Counted from the stretch's first letter, positions 19,562-30,645 are shown. The stretch is DNA of 64,000 nucleotides from Pigmentiphaga aceris (GCF_008119665.1 NZ_CP043046.1:5208001-5272000); one strand, 5' to 3'. A program made the numbers and translations. Notes: generated by a model not told the origin, from the sequence alone.

Positions 19562-20536
19562 ATGGCAGAAGCGATCACCCTCACCAGAACCGGCGACGCC
19601 CGTGTGCTTGAACTGGTGCAGGTCAACGAAGTGGCCCCTGGCCCTGGCGAAGTCTGGCTTGAACAGCAGGCAATCGGCGTCAATTATCTCGACGCAACGC
19701 AGCGTAGCGGTGCAGTCCCGGTTCCGCTGCCCAACGGGCTAGGCCTGGAAGCAGCCGGACGCGTTGCCGCCATCGGACAGGGCGTGGACAACGTGGCGGT
19801 CGGTGACCGTGTGGCCTACGCACTGGGTCCGCTTGGCAGTTATGCCAGCGGTCGCCTGTACCCCGCCGCACGCCTGATCAAGCTGCCAGACGACATCAGC
19901 GCCGATGACGCTGCCGCCGTGATCTTCAAAGGCATCACCGCGCAATACTTGATCAAGAGCACTTACCCGGTCGGCCCGGGCACAGCAGTTGTGCTGTACG
20001 GCGCTGGCGGTGCGGTGGGTCAGTTGCTGGCATCGTGGGCACGCCATCTGGGCGCAAGCGTCATTGGCGTGGTGTCGAAGCAGGCAAGTGTCGAACGCGC
20101 GCTGGCAGCAGGTTGCAGTGCGGCGCTGGTATGGGGCGAATGTGACCTGCCTGCAGAGGTGGCTCGCCTGACAGACGGACGCAAGGCCGACGTGGTCTAT
20201 GACGGCATCGGGCGCACCACGTTTTCGACCTCACTGGACTGCTTGCGATCGCGCGGCACGATGGTGTCGATGGGGGCGTCGAGCGGTACACCGCTGCCGG
20301 TGGAAGTCGGCACACTCAACGCCAAAGGCTCGCTGTTCCTGACTCGCCCTGGCCTTGCCGCGCACGCAACCGACATTGCCGAATACCGCAGCCGGGCGCT
20401 CGACGTATTCGATGCGGTCAGCCAAGGCATCATCACGCCCAAGGTGTGGAAAACCTTCGCGCTGGCTGACGCAGCGTCTGCACACGAGGCGCTGGAAAAC
20501 GGCTCGTCGGCAGGTGCCATCTTGTTGAAACCCTGA
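19562..20536 (+). CDS. qorA: NADPH:quinone oxidoreductase (zeta-crystallin type)
   Basis: 324 residues, medium-chain dehydrogenase/reductase family. The N-terminal GroES-like domain (GVNYLDATQRSG, GLEAAGRV, GDRVAYA) precedes a Rossmann NADPH-binding domain (YGAGGAVGQLLASWA). The zinc ligands of alcohol dehydrogenases are absent, as expected for quinone reductases. Start supported by aaggag six bases upstream. It catalyses one-electron or hydride reduction of quinones with NADPH. It converges on a LysR regulator gene with a 14-base gap. Confidence 0.92.
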   Translation: MAEAITLTRTGDARVLELVQVNEVAPGPGEVWLEQQAIGVNYLDATQRSGAVPVPLPNGLGLEAAGRVAAIGQGVDNVAVGDRVAYALGPLGSYASGRLYPAARLIKLPDDISADDAAAVIFKGITAQYLIKSTYPVGPGTAVVLYGAGGAVGQLLASWARHLGASVIGVVSKQASVERALAAGCSAALVWGECDLPAEVARLTDGRKADVVYDGIGRTTFSTSLDCLRSRGTMVSMGASSGTPLPVEVGTLNAKGSLFLTRPGLAAHATDIAEYRSRALDVFDAVSQGIITPKVWKTFALADAASAHEALENGSSAGAILLKP

Positions 20537-20550
20537 CGCAAACCTGGTGC

Positions 20551-21489
20551 TCAGTCCCCGCCTGGTGCAGCCCTGCCCCACGGAATGTTGCTGCGGAATT
20601 GCTCACGAATCCAGTCGATGAAAGCGGTGGTACGGGCTGGCGTGAATTGCGCCGAGGGCCGCACCAGATAGATACCGCCGTCAACATCGAAAGCCCAGTC
20701 GGGCAACACGCGCACCAATGTGCCAGTGCGCAAGTCGGTGCTCATCAACCACTCGCCTGCCCCCAGAATCCCAACGCCTGCACGCGCCGCTTCCAGCAGC
20801 GCCATGTTGTCGTTGGACCGCAGCGACCCGCGAGCGGTGACCGATTCGGTTCGTTCACCATTGGACAGATGCCATTCGGGATACGACGCAAATCCCTGGA
20901 ACTCCAGGCAGTTGTGCTGGGCCAGGTCGGCAGGCGTGGTGGGCACCCCATATTGTTCAAGGTAGTCGGGCGAGGCACACAGAATGCGCTGGTGATCGCC
21001 CAGTTTGCGTGCCACCAGGCGGCTGTCGCGCAGCACGCCGATCCGCACTGCCGCGTCGTAGCCCTCGGCCACCAGGTCGATGTAGCGTTCGCTGTAATTC
21101 ACCTCGACCTGCAATGCGGGATAACGCTTCATGAACGTGGGCAACAGCGGTGCCAGCCACTGCCGGCCCATCGCCGTGGGAAACGCAATGCGCAGCTTGC
21201 CGCGCAGCTCGGCTGCGCCTTGGGAGGCCTCTTGCTCGGCATCCAGAATCAGGGTGCCTGCGGCCCGCAATTTGTCGGCAAGCCGGCTGCCCGTCTCGGT
21301 GAGTCGCACGCGGCGCGTCGTGCGTTCGATCAGGCGCACGCCCAGGCGCTGCTCCAACGCCGCAATGCGTTTGGAGACGATGCTGGCGTGACGCTCCAGC
21401 GCACGTCCTGCGGCAACAAAAGAACCTTCGCGCGCCACCGCCAGCAAAGCGGCAAGCTCGTCGATGCGGGCGTTATCGAGTTCGATCAT
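20551..21489 (-). CDS. LysR-family transcriptional regulator
   Basis: 312 residues: N-terminal winged helix (LAALLAVAREGSFVAAGRAL, KRIAALEQRLGVRLIERTTR) and a C-terminal inducer-binding domain of the periplasmic-binding fold (LRIAFPTAMGRQWLAPLL, VRIGVLRDSRLVARKLG). It belongs by appearance to the CrgA/DmlR-like group. It faces the oxidoreductase gene tail to tail, so it does not share a promoter with it; its upstream neighbour is the redoxin operon end, 190 bases away. Target unknown. Confidence 0.92.
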   Translation of the reverse strand: MIELDNARIDELAALLAVAREGSFVAAGRALERHASIVSKRIAALEQRLGVRLIERTTRRVRLTETGSRLADKLRAAGTLILDAEQEASQGAAELRGKLRIAFPTAMGRQWLAPLLPTFMKRYPALQVEVNYSERYIDLVAEGYDAAVRIGVLRDSRLVARKLGDHQRILCASPDYLEQYGVPTTPADLAQHNCLEFQGFASYPEWHLSNGERTESVTARGSLRSNDNMALLEAARAGVGILGAGEWLMSTDLRTGTLVRVLPDWAFDVDGGIYLVRPSAQFTPARTTAFIDWIREQFRSNIPWGRAAPGGD

Positions 21490-21681
21490 GGTGGGGTTGG
21501 CGACGGGTCAGATGGCTGGCCCGAAGCCCTTGGCTGAGGCGCGTGTTGGTATCGCCCTAGCTTACATGGCTGCGATGACATGGCGGCAATGACATAGCCC
21601 TAAACACATCGTCATCGCCCAGGCCCGCCAAGCGTCATGGGGCAACTTGCCTGACGGACCTGTTCACCCACACGATCACCG

Positions 21682-22269
21682 CTATATCGCGCATTGCTGC
21701 GCGTCGCAGCTTGGCGCGCCGGTCCGATGCGCTGTATCCACTACAACAGCATCGGAAGACAGCGCAGTCGCCCTACCCTGCTCGGCCACCAGTGTGCCGA
21801 TCAAGGCACCCAACGGCAGGTCGTCGATCAAACCGAAGTGATTCAGTCTGACCACACCTTGCCGGTCGATCACCACCAGACTGGGCGTGCCGCGCAGAGC
21901 ATAGGTCTGCATGGTGCTGGGCACCGGGCCGTCCGCCAAAGGCCGGTCAACGCCCACCGGGAAGGCAATGCGATATTCATGCAGAAACGCCTGCAAGGCA
22001 TGCGGTGCCATCGCCGCATGGTGTTCGAACACGGTATGCAGACCCAACACCTGCACGTCCTGGCGCGAGAACGCGTGATGAATTTTCATTGCCTGCGGAA
22101 GCCCGTGACTGACGCATCCCGGGCACAGCATCTGAAACGCGTGCAGCACCACCACGCGGCCGCGCAGCGATGCCAGCGTGGGGGCGGTGTCGGTGTTGAA
22201 CCACTGCAGCACGTCGAGTTCAGGCGCAAGCGTGCTGACTGCTGGAGAGTCGGATCTTGGGAAGGACAT
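21682..22269 (-). CDS. Redoxin/TlpA-like thioredoxin-fold protein
   Basis: 195 residues from the ATG at 22269, with aggag six bases upstream; a longer frame lacks this site. Thioredoxin-like fold with a redox motif FQMLCPGCVSHGLPQ (Cys-x2-Cys is CPGC) and conserved cis-Pro region RGTPSLVVIDRQG. No signal peptide, so probably cytoplasmic. The C-terminus carries extra Cys residues (SCDAQQCAI). It follows the secreted-protein gene at 22375 on the same strand with 105 bases between, and both may be controlled by the divergent AraC regulator. Confidence 0.82.
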   Translation of the reverse strand: MSFPRSDSPAVSTLAPELDVLQWFNTDTAPTLASLRGRVVVLHAFQMLCPGCVSHGLPQAMKIHHAFSRQDVQVLGLHTVFEHHAAMAPHALQAFLHEYRIAFPVGVDRPLADGPVPSTMQTYALRGTPSLVVIDRQGVVRLNHFGLIDDLPLGALIGTLVAEQGRATALSSDAVVVDTAHRTGAPSCDAQQCAI

Positions 22270-22374
22270 GGTGCGCTCCTGGATGAACGAAACGGCTTGC
22301 CGCCCATGCGCAGACGGCAAGCGGAATAGACCAACAAAGCAGACGAACAAACAAACAAACAGACAAGCGATGGA

Positions 22375-23163
22375 TCAGCGATTCACCTTGCCGGGCAAGG
22401 ACAGGTCGCCCGATGCCACCTTGAAGACGTCGACCACGCACAGCAGCGGGTTGTGCACGCTGGCATTGACGCGCAATGCGGCGGTGACCCCATCGAAGCC
22501 TGCGGCAGTCACTGCGCCGATATCATCAAAGGGCACTTTCACTTCAAGCGTATCGCCCGCAAAGGTCGGGCTCCAGCCCGGGCTGTCGATCAGGATCGGC
22601 AGGCCCGGCCAGGTCTTGGGCAAACGCGGCTTGGTGCCGGCCGGAATGTCGACCACTTTCAGCGCGCCCTTGCCGCAGGCCTCATCGGGCTGCAGCACCA
22701 CCCAATGCGAATGCCAGACATCGCCATCGTTGTCGGTGCGGCCGTCGCCGTTCTCGTCGAACAAAGGCGTATCGTCGAAATCGGGATGCGACGTCACCGC
22801 AAAGGCCAGAATACCGGCCTTGCTCTCGAAGCCCACTGATGCCGGGTCCAGCGTGGTGGGCCACACATACGAAAACACGCTGCTGCCGGCCAGCTTGCCG
22901 GTCTTGGCAGGCGTGCTTTTGCCCGCCTTGCCCGACACCTGCATGTGGAAGGTGGCCACGTTGCCGTCAGTGCTGATCTTGGTGTGGACGATGTCGTAGG
23001 GAGCCTTCACCGCCGTGGCCGGCTTGCTGTGAATGCCACCGGTGTGGGCCTTGGCGTGGGGACCGTCGTGTGCGATAGCTGTACCAGACAAACCAGATAA
23101 CCCGAACAACCCGGCACATGCCAGGGCCAGTGCAGCGCGTTTGAACGAAGTTTGCTGTCTCAT
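22375..23163 (-). CDS. Predicted secreted protein of unknown function
   Basis: 262 residues with a Sec signal peptide (LALACAGLFGLSGLSGTAIA, cleavage before HDGPH). The mature protein starts with a His-rich segment (HDGPHAKAHTGGIH) that might bind metal, and carries an Asp-rich loop resembling an EF-hand (DENGDGRTDNDGD). One Cys pair (DEACGKGA and PLLCVVD) could form a disulphide. I do not recognise a named family. Divergent from an AraC regulator 102 bases away and followed by a redoxin gene, suggesting a small inducible redox or metal-related unit. Confidence 0.75.
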   Translation of the reverse strand: MRQQTSFKRAALALACAGLFGLSGLSGTAIAHDGPHAKAHTGGIHSKPATAVKAPYDIVHTKISTDGNVATFHMQVSGKAGKSTPAKTGKLAGSSVFSYVWPTTLDPASVGFESKAGILAFAVTSHPDFDDTPLFDENGDGRTDNDGDVWHSHWVVLQPDEACGKGALKVVDIPAGTKPRLPKTWPGLPILIDSPGWSPTFAGDTLEVKVPFDDIGAVTAAGFDGVTAALRVNASVHNPLLCVVDVFKVASGDLSLPGKVNR

Positions 23164-23265
23164 GATTTTTCCTCGGATCGGGTGAAAGAGAACACGAGGA
23201 AGTTTTGCGCAGACAGCCGTACTATTGGGTTCTCAAAATCCACAAAACATACCAATTCGTCCACC

Positions 23266-24225
23266 ATGAAGCCAGCCATCAGCATCGAGACGCAGCTTGA
23301 GCCCGTCCAGGCACTGGATCGCCTGTCCTGTCTGCTGGACCGCTTCCAGGTATCGGCAAGGCTTTTTCATACGGGCGCGCTCTGCGGCATCAGCACTTTC
23401 GAGGCACAACCCGGCAGGGGCTTCTTTCACGTGCTGCGGGCGGGCGAAATGGTGGTGACGCATCGCCAGGGAACCGGGCTTGCGCGTCGCATCGAAGCGC
23501 GTGAACCCACGCTGTTTTTCTACCCGCAGGCGCTTACCCACCGCTTCCACAACGCACCTAAAGACGGGGCCGATTTCACCTGCGCATCGGTGTATTTCGA
23601 AGGAGGTGCCAACCATCCGCTGGTGCAGGCATTACCGCCCTTGATCGTCCTGCCACTGGCCAAGGTACCGGGCTTGGCTGGCGCGCTCACGCTGCTGTTT
23701 GAAGAAGCAGACGCCGTGCGATGCGGGCACCGGCTGATCGCCGATCGGCTGTTTGAAGTGGTGTTGCTGCAGTTGTTGCGCTGGCTGCTCGACCACGGCC
23801 GGGAAAGCGGGATTGCCATCGGACTGGTGTCGGGCCTGGCCGATCCACAATTGGCCCGTGCATTGACTGCGATGCATGAACACCCGGAGGTGTCCTGGAC
23901 GGTGGAATCGCTGGCAGACCGCGCCGCCATGTCGCGCAGCGCGTTTGCCAGCGCCTTCAAGAAAACCGTGGGCGTGACACCTGCCGACTACCTGACCGAC
24001 TGGCGTCTGGCGATTGCCAGAAAGCGCCTGCGCCAGGGGCAGGCCGTCAAGGCGATAGCGCCTGCCCTGGGTTATGCCAACGCGTCGGCCCTGTCACGTG
24101 TGTTTGCGCAACGCGTGGGCATGTCGCCGCGCGAATGGCTCGCGCAAGTGGAAAGCCAGGAAGGGGAAAGTCAGGACGGGGAAAGCCAGGACGCGATGCC
24201 CGGCCCGACATCAATCAAAACGTGA
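23266..24225 (+). CDS. AraC-family transcriptional regulator with cupin-type N-terminus
   Basis: 319 residues. The N-terminal part (about 10-180) resembles the AraC cupin_6 sensor domain ([24 protein letters not shown]). The C-terminal 100 residues hold the two helix-turn-helix motifs ([20 protein letters not shown] and [20 protein letters not shown]). The extreme C-terminus contains three copies of a five-residue repeat ([15 protein letters not shown]). Start ATG at 23266 chosen because the frame upstream lies in the divergent promoter region. The 3' end overlaps the convergent chemoreceptor gene by 11 bases. It likely controls the operon at 21.7-23.2 kb. Confidence 0.88.
   Translation: MKPAISIETQLEPVQALDRLSCLLDRFQVSARLFHTGALCGISTFEAQPGRGFFHVLRAGEMVVTHRQGTGLARRIEAREPTLFFYPQALTHRFHNAPKDGADFTCASVYFEGGANHPLVQALPPLIVLPLAKVPGLAGALTLLFEEADAVRCGHRLIADRLFEVVLLQLLRWLLDHGRESGIAIGLVSGLADPQLARALTAMHEHPEVSWTVESLADRAAMSRSAFASAFKKTVGVTPADYLTDWRLAIARKRLRQGQAVKAIAPALGYANASALSRVFAQRVGMSPREWLAQVESQEGESQDGESQDAMPGPTSIKT
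24151..24195 (+). repeat. 15-base in-frame tandem repeat, three copies
   Basis: Three 15-base units (gaaagccaggaaggg, then two variants) near the 3' end of the AraC-type gene encode the repeat ESQxG. A length change would keep the reading frame. Confidence 0.75.
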
Positions 24226-26131
24226 ACCTGCCCACCATGGTTTGCAGGTGCGCGCCCAGTTGAGCCAGCTTGACGCTCGACGTTGCCGTCTCCTGGCTGG
24301 CAGCCGAGGTCTGTTCGGAAATTTCCCGCACTGTGGTCACACTGCGATTGATCCCCTCGGTAACCGAACTCTGCTGCTCGGCCGCCGTGGCAATCTGGTG
24401 ATTCATCGACTCGATGGTCGACACCGAACGCGTAATGCTGCCCAGCGACACCCCGGCCCGGCGCGCCAGTTCGACACTGCTGTCGGTCAGGGCACGGCTG
24501 CTTTCCAGGCTGCTTGCCACCTGCAAGGTGCCGCGTTGCAAGCCGGCAATCAACTGTTCGATTTCCTCGGTGGAATCCTTGGCACGCTGCGCCAGGCTGC
24601 GTACCTCGTCGGCCACCACCGCGAAACCGCGACCTGCCTCACCGGCACGTGCGGCCTCGATGGCAGCATTGAGCGCCAGCAGATTGGTTTGCTGCGCCAC
24701 AGCCTTGATCACATCCAGCACGCTGCCGATCTTCTCGCTTTCGCGCTTCAGGTCGGTCATGGCCACCGTCGATTGCACCACCTCGTTCGCCAGCCGCTCG
24801 ATCTGGCCGATCGCCTGTACCACGACCTCGTTGCCCTCGCCCGCTTCTCGGTTTGCATGAACTGCTGCATCGGAGGCCCGCTCAGCACTGCGGGCCACCT
24901 CGTGGACCGCAGCCGTCATCTCGCCCATGGCCGTGGCCAGCTGATCGGTTTCCTGCTGCTGGCCGTTCACACCCGAACTGGTCTGCGCAGTCACGGCCGA
25001 CAGCTGCTCGGCCGAACTGGCAAGCTGCACAACGCCATCACGCAGGCCACCAATCAAGTCCCGCAGGTTCAAGGTCATGCGCTGCATGCTTGCCTGCAGC
25101 ATGCCAAGCTCGTCGCGACGCGTCACCACTACGTCGTGGCTCAGGTCGCCATTGGCGACTTGCTCGGCACGCTGCAAGGTGGCCATCAACGGCCGCACGA
25201 TCATGCGAGTGATGCCCAGTGCGGCAAGCACGCCCAACAGCAGCACCACGCCCGTCGCGACGGCCAGCAAGCCGTGCGCGCGCTGCTCATCGTCTGCGCG
25301 CTCCTGCGCCTGGATCTGGGCAAGCCGCTGGCTGGCGGCAAAGAGCTTTTCCATGTCTGCATCAAGGGCAAACTGCGTTACCTCGACCGCAGCCTGCGCA
25401 TCACCGAATTGCCCGAATACTTCGCGGAACGCATCAAGCGACTTCTGCACGGCCTGAACGCTTTCAGGCTCGCTCGGCACCAGCAGCTTGTCCAGGGCCC
25501 GCACGCTGACGCCGCTTTGCTGGATGGCCGCGCGGGCGAGCGGTTCAAACTCGGGATTCAAGGTGTATGCATACTCGCCAACCTGCGCGCGCGCCTGCAC
25601 CAGCAAGGACTGCGCGCGGGTGATGGCGTCGCGCTCGCCTTGACTGCGATCCTGCGACGCAATCCGGTTTGCCAAGGTCTGAAGTTCGGCGGTGGCCGTA
25701 TCGGCATGCTTGGTGAATGCCGGACGGGCCGCCTCCCGACCCTTGATGCCTTCGACCAGATCAGCGTAATCCTGGCGATAGCGACGCACCGCTTCAGACG
25801 CCTGCTTGAGCTGAGGCACGCTCAGTTCCGAGGTGAAGACAGACCGGCTGTGCGCAAGGTGACTATCGAGCTTGCCCAGTTGTTCAGTCACGCTGTTGGC
25901 ATCGGCCGTACTGGCCGTCAGGGTGTAGGACAGACGCGCAATGCGCATGTCCCGCGCAAGATCGTTCAGCGTGGCAATGTCGAGCATTCGCTCGCCGCGC
26001 ACGCCCAAAGAAGTAATGGACCACCACCCGGTGATCGAAATTGCCAGGGTGAGTACCAGCACCAAACCAAAACCAAGAAGAAGCTTGGTACGAACACTGA
26101 TATTTTCCAGCACGCGATTTATATAAGCCAT
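24215..26131 (-). CDS. Methyl-accepting chemotaxis protein (paralogue 1 of 3)
   Basis: 638 residues from the ATG at 26131 ([14 protein letters not shown]), chosen because this N-terminus is shared with the next two paralogues. TM1 about 17-37, an all-helical periplasmic ligand domain of about 245 residues, TM2 about 285-305, HAMP, and a signalling domain with the invariant hairpin ([38 protein letters not shown]). The long helical ligand domain resembles the helical-bimodular class, an inference from length and helix pattern only. No C-terminal NWETF-type pentapeptide for CheR docking is present. Ends overlap the AraC gene. Confidence 0.92.
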   Translation of the reverse strand: MAYINRVLENISVRTKLLLGFGLVLVLTLAISITGWWSITSLGVRGERMLDIATLNDLARDMRIARLSYTLTASTADANSVTEQLGKLDSHLAHSRSVFTSELSVPQLKQASEAVRRYRQDYADLVEGIKGREAARPAFTKHADTATAELQTLANRIASQDRSQGERDAITRAQSLLVQARAQVGEYAYTLNPEFEPLARAAIQQSGVSVRALDKLLVPSEPESVQAVQKSLDAFREVFGQFGDAQAAVEVTQFALDADMEKLFAASQRLAQIQAQERADDEQRAHGLLAVATGVVLLLGVLAALGITRMIVRPLMATLQRAEQVANGDLSHDVVVTRRDELGMLQASMQRMTLNLRDLIGGLRDGVVQLASSAEQLSAVTAQTSSGVNGQQQETDQLATAMGEMTAAVHEVARSAERASDAAVHANREAGEGNEVVVQAIGQIERLANEVVQSTVAMTDLKRESEKIGSVLDVIKAVAQQTNLLALNAAIEAARAGEAGRGFAVVADEVRSLAQRAKDSTEEIEQLIAGLQRGTLQVASSLESSRALTDSSVELARRAGVSLGSITRSVSTIESMNHQIATAAEQQSSVTEGINRSVTTVREISEQTSAASQETATSSVKLAQLGAHLQTMVGRFTF

Positions 26132-26482
26132 GACCAGTAACCGCCCGTAGGAAAACCCATGCCCGGCGCAGATCACCTGCGTGCAGACTGCCAGAACGCC
26201 CAGCGAGCGCAAGCATAGTTAAGCGCTCTGGCATACGTAAGCTGGGGAATCTCTCTATGGTTAACGGCGGCCAGCAATAGCGGTCGAAAAAATCGCGGGA
26301 AAATCACGGCACTCGCGCGTTGCTTGTGCCATGACGTTGAATCATTTTTTTGCGCATGGCCTGCGCGGATGCAGATACGGACGCGGACGCAAACGCAGGT
26401 GCAAGGACAGGTGCAAGGACAGGTGCAAGAACAAGTGCGAAAGCAGGCGCAAACACAACGCTCGCTCAAACGCGAAACGAAG
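26132..26482. other. Intergenic region with 12-base tandem repeat
   Basis: 351 bases between two chemoreceptor genes. From about 26365 to 26460 there is a run of about eight imperfect 12-base units, the clearest being gcaaggacaggt at 26401 and 26413 and variants at 26389, 26425, 26437 and 26449. Reading frames through it give only low-complexity Gln/Val or Cys/Thr strings, so I do not call a gene. The rest is presumably the promoter of the downstream receptor, but no sigma-28 type site was recognised. Confidence 0.7.
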
Positions 26483-28402
26483 TCACAGCTTGAACTTGCC
26501 CACCATGATCTGAAGCTCGGAACCCAGCTGGGCAAGTCGAACGCTGGACGCTGCCGTTTCGTCGCTGGCCGATGCCGTCTGTTCTGATATCTGGCGCACA
26601 TTGATCACGCTGCGATTGATGCCTTCCGTGGCAGAACTCTGCTGCTCGGCTGCCGCCGCAATCTGGTGGTTCATCGACTCAATCGCCGACACCGAACGGG
26701 TAATACTGCCCAGTGAAGACCCTGCACGCTGGGCCAGTTCCACGCTGCTGTCGGTCAGCGTGCGACTGCTTTCCAGGCTGCCTGCCACCAGCATGGTGCC
26801 GCTTTGCAGACCAGAGATCAGTTGCTCGATCTCCTCAGTAGATGTGTGTGCGCGTTGCGCCAGACTGCGCACTTCATCGGCCACCACCGCAAAACCACGA
26901 CCGGCCTCACCTGCGCGCGCAGCCTCGATGGCAGCGTTAAGCGCCAGCAGGTTGGTCTGCGCTGCCACACCCTTGATCACGTCCAGCACGCTGCCGATTT
27001 TCTCGCTTTCGCGTTTCAGTTCCGCCATGGCTGCAGTGGAATTTTCGACTTCGGTTGCCAGGCGCTCGATCTGGGAAATGGCCTGGCCCACCACATTATT
27101 GCCTTCGCTTGCCTCGCGGCTGGCGTTCACCGCTGCCCCTGATGCCTGTTCCGCGTTGCGCGCCACGTCGTGCACGGCAGCGGTCATCTGGCTCATTGCA
27201 GTCGCTACCTGATCGGTCTCCACGCGCTGCCCATTCACGCCCGCACTGGTCTGCTCAGTCACTGCCGACAGCTCTTCGGCAGCTCCCGCAATTTCCTGTA
27301 CGCCATCACGCAGACCACCGATCAGGTCTCGCAGGTTCAGTGTCATGCGCTGCATGCTGCGCTGAAGCGCACCCAGCTCGTCGCGACGCGTCACCATCAT
27401 GTCGTGCGTCAGATCACCGTCTGCCACGCGCTCGGCATTACGCAAAGTTGCGTTAAGCGGCCCGACAATCTGATGCGTGATCAGCCAGGTGGCCAAGGCT
27501 CCGATCACCAATGCAGCCAGCGTAGCGATGGCAAGCACGCGGTTGGCGGTATCGACATCTTCCGCGCTCAGCGCAATCTCGTTCTGCGCCAGCTTCTCGC
27601 TGATCCCAAGCAAGACCGCAATCTCGGCGCGAAGTCCGGTCACTGCCTTGCTTGCCGTAGTGTTGTTGTCGATGAACTGCACAAAGCTGGTACGGAAAGC
27701 CGCCAGTGCGGTCTGGATGCGCTGAACGCTGTCGGGCTCGGCAGGCGACATCACCGCATTGAGCGTGTTCAGTTGGCGACTGGCTTGTTCGATGGCATCG
27801 TTGGCTGGCTGGGCAAGCTCGCTTTTCAGGCTGTAGGCATATTGGTTGACCTGCGCTCGGGCCTGGTCCAACAATACCTGCGCCTTTGCAACCGCATCAC
27901 GTTCGGCCTGATTGCGATCCTGGGATGCCATGCGGTTCGCCAGCGTTTGCAACTCGGCATCGGCAGTATCGCCATGACGCACCAATACCGGCTGGTCGTT
28001 GTCGCGCGCAGTCATCGCCTGCACGAATTCAGTCAGGTGAGCGCGATAGCGTTTGGTGGCCTCTGTTGCTTGCGACAGGTCTGCAATGTTGGCTGGGAGC
28101 AGAAAAACCGATTTGCTGTAGGCAAGGTGCTGATCAAGTTCATCCAGGCGCTTGAAGATTGCAGCCGCACCTGCTGCGTCAGGCTGCACGGTGTAGTTCA
28201 GGCGCGTGATCAGTACGTCGCGGGCCAGGTCGTTCAGCTTGGACGTCACCACTACGTGCCTGCCACGGTCACTCAGCGATCCAAGACCTGACCAACTGCT
28301 GCCGGCGATCAATATCGTCAGTGCCAACACCACACCAAAGCCCAGGAAGAGCTTGTTGCGAACGCTTATATTTTCCAGAACTCGATTAAATGCCGAAAGC
28401 AT
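26483..28402 (-). CDS. Methyl-accepting chemotaxis protein (paralogue 2 of 3)
   Basis: 639 residues ([19 protein letters not shown]). TM1 about 18-39, helical ligand domain about 40-284, TM2 about 285-306, HAMP ([20 protein letters not shown]), then the conserved signalling domain ([20 protein letters not shown]). The cytoplasmic half is nearly the same as paralogue 3, while the ligand domains differ, pointing to duplication followed by ligand-domain divergence. Transduces a chemical signal to CheA/CheW, which are not in this window. Ligand unknown. Confidence 0.93.
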   Translation of the reverse strand: MLSAFNRVLENISVRNKLFLGFGVVLALTILIAGSSWSGLGSLSDRGRHVVVTSKLNDLARDVLITRLNYTVQPDAAGAAAIFKRLDELDQHLAYSKSVFLLPANIADLSQATEATKRYRAHLTEFVQAMTARDNDQPVLVRHGDTADAELQTLANRMASQDRNQAERDAVAKAQVLLDQARAQVNQYAYSLKSELAQPANDAIEQASRQLNTLNAVMSPAEPDSVQRIQTALAAFRTSFVQFIDNNTTASKAVTGLRAEIAVLLGISEKLAQNEIALSAEDVDTANRVLAIATLAALVIGALATWLITHQIVGPLNATLRNAERVADGDLTHDMMVTRRDELGALQRSMQRMTLNLRDLIGGLRDGVQEIAGAAEELSAVTEQTSAGVNGQRVETDQVATAMSQMTAAVHDVARNAEQASGAAVNASREASEGNNVVGQAISQIERLATEVENSTAAMAELKRESEKIGSVLDVIKGVAAQTNLLALNAAIEAARAGEAGRGFAVVADEVRSLAQRAHTSTEEIEQLISGLQSGTMLVAGSLESSRTLTDSSVELAQRAGSSLGSITRSVSAIESMNHQIAAAAEQQSSATEGINRSVINVRQISEQTASASDETAASSVRLAQLGSELQIMVGKFKL

Positions 28403-28728
28403 TTATGCACACTCGCCTGTCGAAATTAAAAACAGCCAAGCGTTCGTTCAGAACGGGCTGTGAATATCACTGCGGCCGGCAGTATATACAGAGCCAAACA
28501 ATGACATTTTCGACGAAGGACATTAGTTTCTGAGTCGCCGCCAACCCATGAGGGTGACAAAAAAGCGCCAAAAACCGAGTAATTGAGGGCTTATACGGGC
28601 AATCAACCGAAAATCGGTATCCAAAGCAGGCGTTGGTCAATGACGCCCGCTTTGGTTATCCGAATAACTCGACTTATCTTTTTGCGAATGCTTTGCGCAA
28701 ACGCAAACTCATCGTTAATAAATCCGCT
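28403..28728. other. Intergenic region between chemoreceptor genes, with a hairpin
   Basis: 326 bases with no credible gene. At 28621-28655 there is a 13-base inverted repeat with one mismatch (ccaaagcaggcgt / acgcccgctttgg) and a 9-base loop. On the minus strand it is followed by ataccgatttt, so it could end the transcript of the third receptor. A -10-like tatata at about 28490 sits upstream of the second receptor on its strand. Confidence 0.55.
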
Positions 28729-30645
28729 TTACAGCTTGAATTTACCCACCATGATCTGCAGCTCGGAACCCAGCTGAGCAAGCCGGATGCTGGACGCTGC
28801 CGTTTCGTCGCTGGCTGATGCTGTCTGTTCTGAGATCTGGCGCACGTTGATCACGCTGCGGTTGATGCCTTCCGTGGCCGAACTCTGCTGTTCCGCCGCC
28901 GCCGCAATCTGGTGATTCATCGATTCGATTGCCGACACCGAGCGGGTGATGCTACCCAGCGATGAACCTGCACGCTGAGCCAGTTCAACACTGCTGTGGG
29001 TCAAGGTGCGGCTGCTTTCCAGACTTGCGGCAACCAGTTCGGTGCCACCTTGCAAACCGGAAATAAGCTGCTCGATCTCTTCCGTAGACGTCTGCGCACG
29101 TTGCGCCAGGCTGCGCACTTCATCGGCCACCACTGCGAAACCACGACCGGCCTCGCCCGCGCGTGCGGCTTCAATGGCGGCATTGAGCGCCAACAGATTG
29201 GTCTGCGCCGCGACGCCCTTGATCACGTCCAGCACAGTGCCGATCTTCTCGCTTTCGCGCTTCAGGCCCGCCATGGCGGTCATCGAATTTTCGACTTCAC
29301 CGGCCAAGCGTTCAATTTGCGCAATGGCCTGCCCGACGACCTCGTTGCCCTCGCTCGCCTCGCGGCTGGCGTTCACTGCTGCGCCTGAAGCCTGTTCGGC
29401 ATTGCGCGCCACGTCTTGCACGGCAGCGGTCATCTGGCTCATTGCCGTGGCCACCTGGTCGGTTTCCGTGCGCTGTCCGTTGACACCGGCACTGGTCTCT
29501 TCCGTCACCGCCGACAACTCTTCGGCAGCGCCCGCAATTTCCTGCACCCCGTCACGCAGACCGCCGATCAGCTGACGCAGATTCACAGTCATGCGCTGCA
29601 TGCTGCCTTGAAGTGCACCAAGTTCGTCGCGTCGCGACACCACCAGGTCATGGGTCAGGTCGCCATTGGAAATACGCTCGGCACTCTGCAATGTCGCACT
29701 CAGCGGGCCAACGATCTTTCGGGTGATCACCCATGCCGCCAGCAGCCCGATCAGCAACGCGCCCAAGGTGGCACCGATCAGCATGTTGTTGGCGTCTCTG
29801 ACGTCTTCATCGCTCAGTGTGACCTGGCGCTTTGCCAGCTGGTCGCTGATGGCGATCACACCGCGAATGTTGGTCAGCAGTTCAGCCAGCGTCTTGCTGG
29901 CAACGTCGTTGAGGTCGACGAACCGGGTGAATTCCGTCTGAAATGCCGCCATTTCCCTCTGGATGGTCTGCATGCTGGCGGACTCGGTCGACAACATGGT
30001 GTTCAGGGTAGTCAGGTGATTGACCGCCTGTGTGACGGCGTCCTTGGCCGGTGCAGCAAGTTCGCTCACGAAGGCATAGGCGTACTGATTGGTCGCCGTA
30101 CGCGCTTTGTCCAGCAACAACTCGGCTCTGGCCACCGCATCGCGCTCTGCCTGAGCACGATCTTGCGAGGCCATGCGGCCCATCATGGCCTGCATTTCGG
30201 TGTTGGCAGCTTCAGCGTGGCTCACGAACTTCAGCTGAGTACCTTCCCGCGAATTGATGGCATCGACATACGGCGTCAGATGCGCGCGGTACGCTTTTGC
30301 CAATACGATGGCTTTTTTCACATCCTCGGCATTGACGGGCGTCTGGAACCTGGGAACGAGCTTGACGAGATGCTGATCGAGCTCATCAAGGCGCTTGAAA
30401 ATCGTGGCTGCTCTATCGGGACTCGGCTGCACCGTAAAAGACTGGCGGGCAAGCAGCGTGTCACGCGATAGATCGTTCAACCTGCCGATTTCAGCGACAC
30501 GGTCAATGCGGTGATCCAATGACTGGATCGCCGACCAACTGCTAGCAGCGATCAGGGTGGTAAGGGCCAGCACAATGCCAAAGCCCGTGAAAAGCTTGTT
30601 GCGAACGCTGATGTTTTCCAGGGTTCGATTGACTGCTGAGAACAT
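28729..30645 (-). CDS. Methyl-accepting chemotaxis protein (paralogue 3 of 3)
   Basis: 638 residues from the ATG at 30645 ([19 protein letters not shown]), matching the start of the other two; a frame extending to 30723 adds a non-conserved leader. TM1 about 18-38, helical ligand domain of about 245 residues, TM2 about 284-305, HAMP ([20 protein letters not shown]) and the standard signalling tip. Its C-terminus ([10 protein letters not shown]) is the same as in paralogue 2. It lies divergent from folA across a 436-base region. Confidence 0.93.
   Translation of the reverse strand: MFSAVNRTLENISVRNKLFTGFGIVLALTTLIAASSWSAIQSLDHRIDRVAEIGRLNDLSRDTLLARQSFTVQPSPDRAATIFKRLDELDQHLVKLVPRFQTPVNAEDVKKAIVLAKAYRAHLTPYVDAINSREGTQLKFVSHAEAANTEMQAMMGRMASQDRAQAERDAVARAELLLDKARTATNQYAYAFVSELAAPAKDAVTQAVNHLTTLNTMLSTESASMQTIQREMAAFQTEFTRFVDLNDVASKTLAELLTNIRGVIAISDQLAKRQVTLSDEDVRDANNMLIGATLGALLIGLLAAWVITRKIVGPLSATLQSAERISNGDLTHDLVVSRRDELGALQGSMQRMTVNLRQLIGGLRDGVQEIAGAAEELSAVTEETSAGVNGQRTETDQVATAMSQMTAAVQDVARNAEQASGAAVNASREASEGNEVVGQAIAQIERLAGEVENSMTAMAGLKRESEKIGTVLDVIKGVAAQTNLLALNAAIEAARAGEAGRGFAVVADEVRSLAQRAQTSTEEIEQLISGLQGGTELVAASLESSRTLTHSSVELAQRAGSSLGSITRSVSAIESMNHQIAAAAEQQSSATEGINRSVINVRQISEQTASASDETAASSIRLAQLGSELQIMVGKFKL

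Noticed and set aside
26365..26460. CRISPR array
   Set aside because: Units are 12 bases with no spacers between them and no cas genes are near.
26173..26601. Cys/Thr-repeat frame over the minisatellite
   Set aside because: The repeated CTCPCTC peptide is only the translation of the 12-base DNA repeat, and the frame overlaps the ends of a receptor gene.
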